Assembly (NCBI GenBank): GCA_045805505.1
Contig: JBJMLA010000028.1
Location: 26,427 to 90,426 of the forward strand
Origin: BP-464 sp045805505
GTDB lineage: Bacteria > Actinomycetota > Thermoleophilia > Solirubrobacterales > Solirubrobacteraceae
Length of the DNA stretch: 64,000 nucleotides
Reading direction: 5' to 3'
In this document: in pieces, positions 26,229 to 33,954 of the stretch
Layout: every line of letters begins with the position of its first letter
Numbering within the stretch: the first letter of the stretch is position 1
Made by a program: the position numbers and the translations under genes
Notes under the pieces: generated by a model
Told to the model about the DNA's origin: nothing
Database searches by the model: none
Seen by the model: only the letters and a program-made list of their open reading frames with translations

Positions 26229-27344
26229 CTAGAGGCCGGCGGCCCGCTGCGCGGGCGCGATGCGGAACCAGTCGTCGCCCGAGGCGTGCTGGGCCTCGAG
26301 GCCGAGCGCGCGCAGCACGTCGTGGTCGAAGATCTCGGTCGCCGAGAGGAAGACGCGGCGCGCGCCGAGGTCGCGCACGACCGCGGCCACCTCGACCGTC
26401 TTGGCCCAGCCGGCCTCGCGGCGTGCCTCGTGCTCTCCGACGCAGGGCGCCTCGTCGGCGCCGTGGCGGTAGATGACCACGCCGCTGCCGCTGTGGCGGA
26501 TCTCGGCCAGGGCGGCGCGCAGCGCCTCGCCGCAACCGCAGGCCACGCCGCCGAAGACGTCGCTGATCATGCAGCGGCGGTGGACGTGCACGCGCACGCC
26601 GTCGCTGACCGGGCCGGCGACGAAGGCGACGTACTCCTCGCCCGAGCGCAGGCCGCGGAAGCCCACGGCGTCGAAGCGCCCCTCGGGCGTCGGGATCGTC
26701 GTGTTGACGATGCGCTCGGCGGCCGGATCGAGCTGCTCGCGGCGGATCAGCGCGTCGCGGATCGAGACGGAGACCAGGCCGAGCCGGCGCGCGAGGCGCG
26801 CAGTCGCCATGCGGTCGGCCGTGTGCCCCTGCTCGTCGACGAGCTGGGTGTAGGCGACGAGCGGCTCGTGCCCGGCCAGGCGGACGGCGTCGAGCATGGC
26901 GCGCGCCGGGCACCCGCTCTCGAGCGACCGGCACTCGCCGGCGACCTCGGGGAAGACGTGGCCCGGGGCCACCAGATCGGCAGGCTGCGTGGCCGGATCG
27001 GCGAGCGCGCGGATCGTCGCGGCGCGGTGGTCGTGCAGGCCGCCCGGCCCGCCGCCCGCCAGGTCGACGGGGACGCGCTGTCCGCCGTCGCCGAAGGTGG
27101 GGACACCGAGCGCATCGAGCCGGTCGGCACCGGCCGCCACCCGCAGCGTGCCTGTGCCGTGCGTGGCCGCCAGGACGACGAAGTCCACGGAGGCCACGGC
27201 GGCGGGCTGTGCGAGGTAGCCGCAGTCAGAGCCCTCGTCGACGAACACGACCGGCCGCCCGGCGCTCAGCGCCTCGAGCGCGACGACGACGCCTGCCGAG
27301 TCGTTCTCGGCACGCTCCCCGCGCACGGCGGTCAGGTTGGTCAT
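26229..27344 (-). CDS. degenerate RibBA-like protein (DHBP synthase + GTP cyclohydrolase II folds)
   Basis: This 371-residue protein spans both halves of a RibBA fusion. Residues 1-205 align with 3,4-dihydroxy-2-butanone-4-phosphate synthase (TIRALADPATQPADLVAPGH, VFPEVAGECRSLESG). The acidic loop R-E-N-E-G-D-L is replaced by DEGSDCGYL, and the G-H-T-E-A motif by GCPARAM. Residues 210-371 align with GTP cyclohydrolase II. The three zinc Cys are kept (C258, C269, C271 in RRCMISDVFGGVACGCG), but the catalytic R-Q-E-G-R-G-I-G-L loop reads RHGADEAPC. It is unlikely to be the housekeeping enzyme. It is divergent from an operator-controlled operon. Confidence 0.75.
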   Translation of the reverse strand: MTNLTAVRGERAENDSAGVVVALEALSAGRPVVFVDEGSDCGYLAQPAAVASVDFVVLAATHGTGTLRVAAGADRLDALGVPTFGDGGQRVPVDLAGGGPGGLHDHRAATIRALADPATQPADLVAPGHVFPEVAGECRSLESGCPARAMLDAVRLAGHEPLVAYTQLVDEQGHTADRMATARLARRLGLVSVSIRDALIRREQLDPAAERIVNTTIPTPEGRFDAVGFRGLRSGEEYVAFVAGPVSDGVRVHVHRRCMISDVFGGVACGCGEALRAALAEIRHSGSGVVIYRHGADEAPCVGEHEARREAGWAKTVEVAAVVRDLGARRVFLSATEIFDHDVLRALGLEAQHASGDDWFRIAPAQRAAGL

Positions 27345-27373
27345 GCGGTCGGCCTCTCCTCGGTGATGGCTCG

Positions 27374-27379
27374 AGTATC
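27374..27379 (-). promoter_or_regulatory. putative -10 hexamer GATACT for the RibBA-like gene
   Basis: On the minus strand GATACT ends 29 nt before ATG 27344. It matches the hexamers before 14591 and 17058. It lies about 75 bp from the palindrome at 27451-27472 in the same spacer, so the minus-strand promoter is probably not covered by a repressor bound there. Confidence 0.3.
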
Positions 27380-27450
27380 GGCAGCCAAAGCCCGGTCGCC
27401 AAGCGCGTCCCCCCGATCGGGGGCATTCGCGGCAGGGGCTCTTACCCGTC

Positions 27451-27472
27451 GATACTCTGACGACAGATTACC
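27451..27472. promoter_or_regulatory. palindromic operator, site A
   Basis: The core CTGACGACAG is flanked by GATACT on the left and ATTACC on the right, 19 of 22 positions agreeing with the consensus derived from the six sites. It contains a plus-strand -10-like TACTCT. The core ends 9 nt before ATG 27476, so there is no room for a Shine-Dalgarno and the transcript should be nearly leaderless. A bound regulator would block the hydratase-crotonase operon. Confidence 0.7.
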
Positions 27473-27475
27473 GGC

Positions 27476-28279
27476 ATGCGCGACGAGAACCAAGCCTTCG
27501 ATGCGGAGCGCCTCGCGCACCGCCTGCAGGCCGCGTGGACCGAGCGCCGGCCTATCGAGCCGTTCAGCGAGACCGGCGACCTGACCTCCCCCGAGCAGGC
27601 CTACGCGACGCAGCAGGCATGGGCCCGCCTGCGCGCGCAGGACGGCGAGACGACCGTGGGCCGCAAGATCGGGCTGACCAGCCCCGGCATGCAGCGCCAG
27701 ATGGGCGTCGACGAGCCCGACTACGGCGACCTGTGGGGCTCGCGGCAGGCGATCGCCGACGACGGCCTCGCGCGCTTCGACCACGGCGTCTTCCTGCAGC
27801 CGCGCATCGAGGGCGAGATCGCCTTCCTGCTCGGCAGCGACCTCGAGGGCCCGGGCGTCACGCCTGACGCCGTGCGTGCCGCCGCGGTCGCCGCCGCCCC
27901 CGCGCTGGAGATCGTCGACAGCCGCATCGCCGACTGGCGCATCAAGCTCGTCGACACCATCGCCGACGACGCCTCCTACGGCGGGTTCGCCCTCGGCGCC
28001 TGGTCCGAGCGGCTGCTGGCCGCCGACCTCGCCGCGGTCGAGTGCTCCCTGCACAAGGGCGACGAGGAGATCATGCGCGAGCGCGGCACGGCCGTGCTCG
28101 GCTCGCCGCTGCTCGCCGTCGCCTGGCTGGCCGACAAGCTCACGTCGCTGGGCTCGGGCATCCGCGCCGGCGACATCGTCCTCTCCGGCTCCTTCGCGGG
28201 CGCCGTGCCGGCCCACGCCACAGACACGTTCACCCTGCGGACCGCCGGCGAGGCCGAGCTGTCCGTCCACTTCGACTGA
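27476..28279 (+). CDS. 2-hydroxypenta-2,4-dienoate hydratase-like (FAA hydrolase superfamily)
   Basis: This 267-residue protein has the MhpD/HsaE/TesE pattern: GRKIGLTSPGMQRQMGVDEP near 60, a metal-binding acidic motif RIEGEIAFLLGSDL near 112, and LEIVDSRIADWRIKLVDTIA near 145. The family hydrates 2-oxopent-4-enoate-type products of meta-cleavage or of sterol A/B-ring degradation, or decarboxylates 4-oxalocrotonate. No aldolase or aldehyde dehydrogenase partner is nearby, so its substrate here may be different. ATG 27476 is 9 nt after the operator core. Confidence 0.83.
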   Translation: MRDENQAFDAERLAHRLQAAWTERRPIEPFSETGDLTSPEQAYATQQAWARLRAQDGETTVGRKIGLTSPGMQRQMGVDEPDYGDLWGSRQAIADDGLARFDHGVFLQPRIEGEIAFLLGSDLEGPGVTPDAVRAAAVAAAPALEIVDSRIADWRIKLVDTIADDASYGGFALGAWSERLLAADLAAVECSLHKGDEEIMRERGTAVLGSPLLAVAWLADKLTSLGSGIRAGDIVLSGSFAGAVPAHATDTFTLRTAGEAELSVHFD

Positions 28280-28290
28280 CCAGGAGCCCG

Positions 28291-29088
28291 ATGTCCCCCA
28301 CCACCTTCCGCTTCGAGGACGCCGCCCCCGGCGTCAAGCTGCTGACGCTCGATCGCCCCGATCGCCTCAACGCCGTCAACTGGACGATGGTCGAGGAGCT
28401 CGAGGACACCTTCCGCGCGCTCAAGTCCGACACCGAGACCCGGGCGATCGTCCTGACCGGCGAGGGGCGCGCGTTCTGCGCCGGGCTCGACATCAAGGAC
28501 CCGCGCTCGTTCGACCAGGACAACACCGTCCACGCCTACGACCTGCAGGAGATGTTCGGCCGCATGTGCACCGCCATGGGCGGCGTGCTCCAGCCGATCA
28601 TCGCCGCGGTCAACGGCGTGGCCAGCGGCGCCGGCTTCGTCTTCGCGCTCGCGTCGGACATGCGCGTCGCGGTGCCCGAGGCGCGCTTCAACATGGCCAA
28701 CGTCCGGATCGGCTTCTCCGGCTGCGACCTCGGCTCGTCCTACTGGCTGCCGCGCTACGTCGGGCTCGGGGTCGCCTCGGAGCTGCTGATGACCGGCCGC
28801 TTCATGGGCGCCGAGGAGGCCGAGCGCCGCGGCATCGTCAACCGCGTCGTCGACGCCGACGGCCTGCTCCCGGCGGCCGTCGAGATGGCCGCCGAGATCG
28901 CCCGCAACTCGCCGTTCGCGGTGCGCATGACCAAGCAGGTCCTGCGCTCCAACGTCGACGCGCCGTCGTTGCAGGCGGCGGTCGAGCTGGAGAACCGCAC
29001 GCAGATCCTGTGCACGCGGACCAACGACTTCGTCGAAGCGCTGGCCGCGTTTCAGGAGAAGCGCGACCCGCAGTTCACCGGCAGCTAG
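28291..29088 (+). CDS. crotonase-superfamily protein lacking hydratase Glu residues
   Basis: This 265-residue crotonase fold starts at ATG 28291, with AGGAG just upstream. LLTLDRPDRLNAVNWTM, GRAFCAGLDIKDPRS and NGVASGAGFVFALASDMRVA are clear. The two hydratase Glu positions hold other residues (GAGFVFA and NMANVRIGFSG). It is therefore a candidate isomerase, dehalogenase-type or C-C-bond hydrolase. It is second in the operator-A operon and is convergent with an LLM gene through a shared CTAG. Confidence 0.85.
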   Translation: MSPTTFRFEDAAPGVKLLTLDRPDRLNAVNWTMVEELEDTFRALKSDTETRAIVLTGEGRAFCAGLDIKDPRSFDQDNTVHAYDLQEMFGRMCTAMGGVLQPIIAAVNGVASGAGFVFALASDMRVAVPEARFNMANVRIGFSGCDLGSSYWLPRYVGLGVASELLMTGRFMGAEEAERRGIVNRVVDADGLLPAAVEMAAEIARNSPFAVRMTKQVLRSNVDAPSLQAAVELENRTQILCTRTNDFVEALAAFQEKRDPQFTGS

Positions 29089-30455
29089 CTGAGGGCCAGG
29101 GCGGCGTCCGGCACGAGCTGGACGTCGCTCTCGGGGCGCTCGACGCCGCCGCCGCACTCCTGGCGCAGCACCGGGGCGATCTCCTCGGCGAAGAACTGGA
29201 TCTGCTCCTCGTTCTCCTCCGTGGTCAGGCCCGAGCCCTCGAACTGGCAGTTGAAGTAGAAGTCCGAGTCGGGGTAGACCTCGTTCTTGATGTTCATGAT
29301 GCCCTCGATGATCTGGTCCTTGCCGCCGACGAGCGACAGGCCCTTCTCCTCGAGGTCCTCGGGCTTGGTGGGGATCGACTGGTCGCCGTTGACCAGCACG
29401 CCGAAGCCGTAGGGGTCGTACCAGTTCCACACCCGGCGGATGCCCTCGCGGAACTTCTCGGCGTTGCCGACGCCGCCCTCGGTGCAGTGCAGCCAGCGGC
29501 CGGTGACCAGGCCACGGTGCTTCTCGGCGTCCCAGCCCGGCTTGAACTCGCCGCGGTCGAGCATGTCGGGCCAGCCGGCCTTCTCGCACAGGCGCATGTA
29601 CTCGTCGATCTGCTGCTTGAGCATCTCGGGCTGGACCAGGTTGAAGTAGCCGTTGAGGCCCTGCTTGGCCGCGTTCTCGACCGACCGCGGGCTGACCATC
29701 AGCTGCCACATCGGCGGGTAGGGCTTCTGCACGGGGCGCGGAAGCGAGCAGAGCTTGCGCAGGTAGGCGTCCTCGTCGAAGCCGGTCGCGCTGATGGTCG
29801 GCGCGCTGCCGTCCTCGTGGCTCATGATGTCGGTGAGCTCGTAGCCCGTGTCGTTGGAGGCGAAGTACTCCGCCGTGACCGGGTGGCCGAACTTCAGGTA
29901 CTTGGGCGGCACGTTGAAGAAGTCGCCGTGGAAGTCGAACGCCTTCTCGGTCCACGCGGTCTTGACGAGCTCGAAGGCCTCGTCGAAGAACTGGCGGTTG
30001 CGCTCCTGGTCGGCGTGGGAGGAGCCGTAGGTCGCGCCCCACGTCTCGGTCTCGCGCGGCTGGTAGCCGCGGCCGAAGCCGGCCTCGACGCGGCCGCCGC
30101 TGATGGTGTCGAGCAGCGCGATCTGCTCGGCCAGGCGCAGCGGGTGATGCCAGGTGAGGATGTTGGCGGCGGTGCCGAGGCGGATGCGCTTGGTCAGGGC
30201 GGCGATCGCGGTCAGGCTCTGCAGCGGGTTGGGGCTGAGCTCGCTGCCCTCGAGGCAGAAGTGATGCTCGCTCATCCAGAAGTAGTCGTAGCCCAGCCGG
30301 TCGGCCAGGACGGCCTGGCGGATCTGGCCGTTGGTGACGCGCTGGGCGGACTCGTTGATCTCCTCCAGCGTGGCGTCGGGAACCCGGATCCCGTTCGCGG
30401 ACGTCTTGAACGGCATGTCGGAGCAGCCGGTGGTGAAGATCCCGATTTCGATCAT
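29085..30455 (-). CDS. luciferase-like (LLM) flavin-dependent monooxygenase
   Basis: At 456 residues this is a long LLM protein. It has LGYDYFWMSEHHFCLEGSEL near 55, LGTAANILTWHHPLRLAEQI near 92, GGRVEAGFGRGYQPRETETW near 118 (flavin-phosphate region) and a C-terminal extension ending FFAEEIAPVLRQECGGG. It is a close paralogue of the gene at 44484-45866; both begin MIEIGIF and share the FFxEEIxPxLxxxCGG end. Bacterial-luciferase-type Baeyer-Villiger or alkane-type oxygenation needing a partner flavin reductase is plausible. It may be read through from the synthetase operon or from its own site (core at 30462-30471). Confidence 0.83.
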   Translation of the reverse strand: MIEIGIFTTGCSDMPFKTSANGIRVPDATLEEINESAQRVTNGQIRQAVLADRLGYDYFWMSEHHFCLEGSELSPNPLQSLTAIAALTKRIRLGTAANILTWHHPLRLAEQIALLDTISGGRVEAGFGRGYQPRETETWGATYGSSHADQERNRQFFDEAFELVKTAWTEKAFDFHGDFFNVPPKYLKFGHPVTAEYFASNDTGYELTDIMSHEDGSAPTISATGFDEDAYLRKLCSLPRPVQKPYPPMWQLMVSPRSVENAAKQGLNGYFNLVQPEMLKQQIDEYMRLCEKAGWPDMLDRGEFKPGWDAEKHRGLVTGRWLHCTEGGVGNAEKFREGIRRVWNWYDPYGFGVLVNGDQSIPTKPEDLEEKGLSLVGGKDQIIEGIMNIKNEVYPDSDFYFNCQFEGSGLTTEENEEQIQFFAEEIAPVLRQECGGGVERPESDVQLVPDAALALS

Positions 30456-30461
30456 GGCCCA

Positions 30462-30471
30462 ATGACGTCAG
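30462..30471. promoter_or_regulatory. core-only copy of the palindrome, site G
   Basis: ATGACGTCAG matches 9 of 10 bases of the core CTGACGTCAG and lies 6 bp upstream of ATG 30455, the position the core takes before other genes of this block. The flanking GATAA/TTATC arms are absent, so binding would be weaker or the match may be coincidence. Confidence 0.4.
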
Positions 30472-30526
30472 GGCGCGCCGCCGTCGTCAAGCTCCGGGCC
30501 GAGCGGTCCCCCCCAATGTCTGGGAT

Positions 30527-32032
30527 TCAGGCGCCCGAGAGCTCGCGGCGCAGCTGGCCGCGGCGCAGCTTGCCCGTCGCCGTGCGCGGGAGCGCGTCGG
30601 CGAAGCGGACGTCCTTGGGCGTCTTGTAGCCCGCGAGCTGCTCGCGGCAGAAGGCGACGAGCTCGGCGGCCTGCACCTCATGGCCGGGCCGCGCGACGAT
30701 GACCGCGGTCACCGCCTCGCCCCAGCGCTCGTGCGGCAGCCCGACGATCGCCGCCTCGGCCACCGCGGGATGTTCGGCCAGGACGTTCTCGACCTCGCTC
30801 GGGTAGACGTTCTCGCCGCCCGTGACGATCTTGTCGCCGCGGCGGTCGACGAGGTAGAGGTAGCCGTCGGCGTCACGATGGCCCAGGTCGCCCATGTGCA
30901 TCCAGCCGTCGCGCAGCGCCTCGGAGGTCGCCTCGGGGTTGCGCCAGTAGCCGTCCATCACGTTGGCGCCGCGAGCCACGACCTCGCCGACCTCGCCCAC
31001 GCCCACCTCCTGGCCGTCCTCGCCCAGCAGGCGCCACGTCATGCCCGGCGACGAGCGGCCGACCGACGCCAGCAGGTGCGGCGCGTTGTCGGGGTCGTGC
31101 TCCTCGGGCGTGAGCATCGAGACGCCCATCGACTCGGTCGAGCCGAACCCGTTGACGAGCTCGCAGCCCCACGCCGCGTAGGTCCGCCGGGCCAGCTCCG
31201 GCGGCATCGGCGCGCTGCCGTACATCAGGCGCTCGAGGGCCGGCGCGTCGCCCGAGCCCAGCTCGAGCAGATCGTGGACCATCGTCGGCACGAGCTGGCC
31301 GTGGGTGAAGTCGCCGGCATGGAGGTGCTCGAGCCAGCGCTCGCTGTCGAACTTGCGCAGCTGCAGGCAGGTGCCGCCCAGATACGTGAAGCCGTACGCG
31401 ACGGCGGCGCCCACGTGGAACATCGGGTTCGAGGACATGTACGTCGTCCCCTGGCGGACCGCCATCTCCTGGCTCATCGCCAGCACCGTGGCGTGCAGCG
31501 CCGCATTGGAGAGCATCACGCCCTTGGCCCGGCCGGTGGTGCCGCTCGTGTAGTTGATCATCCCGAGGGTGGCGCCGGGCAGCGCGGCCGGGATGGGCTG
31601 GGGAGTGGCGGCGGCCAGCGCCGCGGCGTAGGAGCCGCTCTCCCCCAGGACCAGCACGTCCTCGACGGGAAGCTGGGCGGCGACCTCCTCGAGCCCGGGC
31701 CCGACGATCAGCAGGTCGGGCTCGCAGTCCTCGATCGCCGTGACGAGCTCGGGCGTCGACAGGCGGTAGTTGAGCGGGACGAGCACGGCGCCCGCGCGCG
31801 GGACGCCCGCGCGGATCTCGATGAGCTCGAGCTCGTTGAAGGCGAGCACCGCGACGCGGCGACCCGCGAGCCCGCGCTCGATCAGGTGCCCGGCGAGCGC
31901 GGCGGCGCGGGCGGTGACCTCGCCGAATGTCGCGGTTCGCTCCTCGACGATCACGCACGTGCGGTCGGGGTAGCGCCGCGCGGCGTGGTTGAGCAGGTCG
32001 GGGACGATCACGGGACGGTCGTCGTCGGGCAT
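30527..32032 (-). CDS. AMP-forming acyl-CoA synthetase
   Basis: This 501-residue ANL ligase has INYTSGTTGRAKGVMLSNAA as the P-loop, VNGFGSTESMGVSML, GWMHMGDLGHRDADGYLYLV, DRRGDKIVTGGENVYPSEVE and the terminal Lys in TATGKLRRGQL. It is of the FadD3/FadD17-like medium-length kind. ATG 32032 shares one base with the SDR stop (TGATG). It is the last gene of the IpdAB-1 operon, where KstR2-type clusters also keep a ring-acid CoA ligase. Confidence 0.9.
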   Translation of the reverse strand: MPDDDRPVIVPDLLNHAARRYPDRTCVIVEERTATFGEVTARAAALAGHLIERGLAGRRVAVLAFNELELIEIRAGVPRAGAVLVPLNYRLSTPELVTAIEDCEPDLLIVGPGLEEVAAQLPVEDVLVLGESGSYAAALAAATPQPIPAALPGATLGMINYTSGTTGRAKGVMLSNAALHATVLAMSQEMAVRQGTTYMSSNPMFHVGAAVAYGFTYLGGTCLQLRKFDSERWLEHLHAGDFTHGQLVPTMVHDLLELGSGDAPALERLMYGSAPMPPELARRTYAAWGCELVNGFGSTESMGVSMLTPEEHDPDNAPHLLASVGRSSPGMTWRLLGEDGQEVGVGEVGEVVARGANVMDGYWRNPEATSEALRDGWMHMGDLGHRDADGYLYLVDRRGDKIVTGGENVYPSEVENVLAEHPAVAEAAIVGLPHERWGEAVTAVIVARPGHEVQAAELVAFCREQLAGYKTPKDVRFADALPRTATGKLRRGQLRRELSGA

Positions 32033-32742
32033 CAGTCCACACCTCCGGGCCGCAGGAACGGGATCTCGGGTACGACGCAGCTCGGCGACGTCGACAGCAG
32101 CCAGACGACCGCCGAGGCCACGTCGGCCGGCGCGATCTTCTCGTCGTCGCGCATCGCCTCGTCGGCGGTCATCTCGGTCGCGACGATACCCGGGCACAGC
32201 GCGCAGGACTTGATGCCGGCGGCGCCGAGGTCGACGTTCATCGCGCGCGTGAGCCCGACGAGCGCCGCCTTCGTCGTCGCGTAGATGGGCATCAGGGGAT
32301 GCGGGCGCTGGGCGGTCACCGACGCGGTGTTGACCACGAGCGCGTTGCGGTGCTCGGCGCCCGCGCGCCGCAGCATCGGCACCGCGTAGTGGTAGCCGAG
32401 CACGGCGGCGCGCAGGTTGACCGACAGCTGGAGGTCGAGGTGCTTGACCGGCGTCTCGTCGATCTCGCCGCTGATGCCCATACCCGCGTTGTTGACCAGG
32501 ACGTCGAGGCGCTCATAGCGCTGCTCGTGGCCGGCGATCGCGGCAGCCAGCGCCTCCTCGTCGGCGAGGTTGGCCGCCGTCGCGTGGACGGTCAATCCCT
32601 CCGCCCGCAGCTCGTCGGCGGCGGCCTCGAGCCGCTCGGGGCGCCGCGACGTGATGGTCAGCGCGTGGCCGGCGTGGCCCAGCGCACGGGCGATGGCCAG
32701 GCCGATGCCCGACGAGCCGCCGGTCACGAAGGCGGCGCGCAT
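32032..32742 (-). CDS. SDR family oxidoreductase
   Basis: This 236-residue short-chain dehydrogenase has TGGSSGIGLAIARALG (NADP/NAD fold), LVNNAGMGISG, Ser in VVNTASVTA and YATTK. The C-terminal stretch SCVVPEIPFLRPG is shared almost exactly with the SDR at 53333-54055 (ACIVPEIQFIRAG), which marks the two as one subgroup. Likely role: 3-hydroxyacyl-CoA or ring-hydroxyl dehydrogenase. It overlaps the preceding LLM gene by 19 nt. Confidence 0.88.
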   Translation of the reverse strand: MRAAFVTGGSSGIGLAIARALGHAGHALTITSRRPERLEAAADELRAEGLTVHATAANLADEEALAAAIAGHEQRYERLDVLVNNAGMGISGEIDETPVKHLDLQLSVNLRAAVLGYHYAVPMLRRAGAEHRNALVVNTASVTAQRPHPLMPIYATTKAALVGLTRAMNVDLGAAGIKSCALCPGIVATEMTADEAMRDDEKIAPADVASAVVWLLSTSPSCVVPEIPFLRPGGVD

Positions 32743-33626
32743 CGCTCCCTCACCGGCTCGATGACCTCGGCCGCGTAGCGCTGCAGCGCGGCGCGGCGCT
32801 CGTCCATGCTCAGCCCGCCGAAGCGGCGCACGTAGAGCTGGAACGGGTCGACGTGCACGCCGCTGACCCCCAGGTCGGCGAGCTCCATCACGCCGTCGGC
32901 GTCGCGCGCGGCCACGGCGGAGGCGACGTAGTCGAAGGGCTCGGTGACGCCTGCCTCGTCGCGGGCCTGCTGGATCGCGGCGATCTGGTCGGCCGACTTG
33001 CGCTGGCTGCTGAGCGGCGGAAGGATCCCGTCGCCCAGGCGACCGGCGCGGCGCAACGCCGGCGGCGCGTCACCGCCGATGTAGATGCGCACGGGCGGAT
33101 CCGGTGCCGGCTGCATCGCCACGTCGGGGAACGAGAAGAAGCGGCCCTCGTGCGAGACGCGCTCGCCGGTGAACAGCTTGCGGATGACCTCGATGGCCTC
33201 GTCGCTGCGCGGCCCGCGGGTGTCGAAGTCATAGCCGAGCATCTCGAACTCCTCGCGCAGCCAGCCCGCGCCGACGCCGAGGATGAAGCGCCCCGGGAAC
33301 AGCGCGCCGAGCGTCGAGGCGCCCTTGGCCACCAGCAGCGGATCGCGCATCGGCAGCACGAAGATCCCGGTGAGGACCTCGAGGCGCTCGGTGGCCGCGA
33401 GGATGGCGCCCGCCGCCGCCCACGGATCGAGCCACTCGCCGTGCTCGTCCCACGGCGCCCGCCCGGTCTCGGGGTCGGCCGCGTAGGGGTACGGCGTCTT
33501 GGTCTCGAACGGATAGACGACGTGATCGGGGATCGTGATGCCGGCGAAGCCCAGCTCCTCGGCCAGCCGCGAGACCTCGAGCAGCTGAACCGACGGGATG
33601 TAGGTCCCGTAGAGGTAGAACCTCAC
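32724..33626 (-). CDS. LLM-class oxidoreductase, probably F420-dependent
   Basis: This 300-residue protein starts at GTG 33626, overlapping the upstream small gene by 4 nt. RLAEELGFAGITIPDHVVYP, FILGVGAGWLREEFEMLGYD and PVRIYIGGDAPPALRRAGRL match actinobacterial F420-type LLM proteins. It resembles the protein at 16192-17058, including the TPYPYA segment. In the IpdAB-1 operon it may reduce or oxidise a ring intermediate with F420. Confidence 0.85.
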   Translation of the reverse strand: MRFYLYGTYIPSVQLLEVSRLAEELGFAGITIPDHVVYPFETKTPYPYAADPETGRAPWDEHGEWLDPWAAAGAILAATERLEVLTGIFVLPMRDPLLVAKGASTLGALFPGRFILGVGAGWLREEFEMLGYDFDTRGPRSDEAIEVIRKLFTGERVSHEGRFFSFPDVAMQPAPDPPVRIYIGGDAPPALRRAGRLGDGILPPLSSQRKSADQIAAIQQARDEAGVTEPFDYVASAVAARDADGVMELADLGVSGVHVDPFQLYVRRFGGLSMDERRAALQRYAAEVIEPVRERCAPPS

Positions 33627-33952
33627 AGCGCGGCGGGACGATGCCCGGGCACGACATCCGCCGCATCGTCGGCGTGGAGCTCGAGGCCGGCGTCGCTGCG
33701 CAGGCGCTCCAGGGTCTCGCCGGGGCCGTGGCGCAGCACGATGTTGACCAGCGCGCGCTCGATCCAGCTCGCCGTGAGCTGATGCAGGCCCAGCGCCTCG
33801 GACCGTGTGATGAAGCAGCGCCCGACCTGCTCGCCCAGCGCCACGCTGAACCCGTAGCGCCCCGTGGGCTCGCCGGCGTCGTCGGGTCCGGAGAGCACGC
33901 CGACGCGCGGCGCTCCCAGCCGCCAGACCTCCTGGACGAGCGGGCTCTCCAT
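33623..33952 (-). CDS. small conserved-looking protein of unknown function in the IpdAB-1 operon
   Basis: This 109-residue protein starts at ATG 33952. It is soluble and mixed alpha/beta by eye: RYGFSVALGEQVGRCFITRS, then TASWIERALVNIVLRHGPGE. No family is recognised. It sits only 2 nt after the IpdB-like gene and overlaps the next by 4 nt, so it is translated with the pathway enzymes. There is no equivalent next to the second IpdAB pair. It could be a stabilising subunit or a substrate-binding accessory. Confidence 0.65.
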   Translation of the reverse strand: MESPLVQEVWRLGAPRVGVLSGPDDAGEPTGRYGFSVALGEQVGRCFITRSEALGLHQLTASWIERALVNIVLRHGPGETLERLRSDAGLELHADDAADVVPGHRPAAL

Positions 33953-33954
33953 GG

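Noticed and set aside
27345..27475. Possible FMN riboswitch upstream of the RibBA-like gene
   Set aside because: The spacer is only 131 bp. It contains the palindrome and a -10-like hexamer, but no RFN-like conserved stems were recognised.
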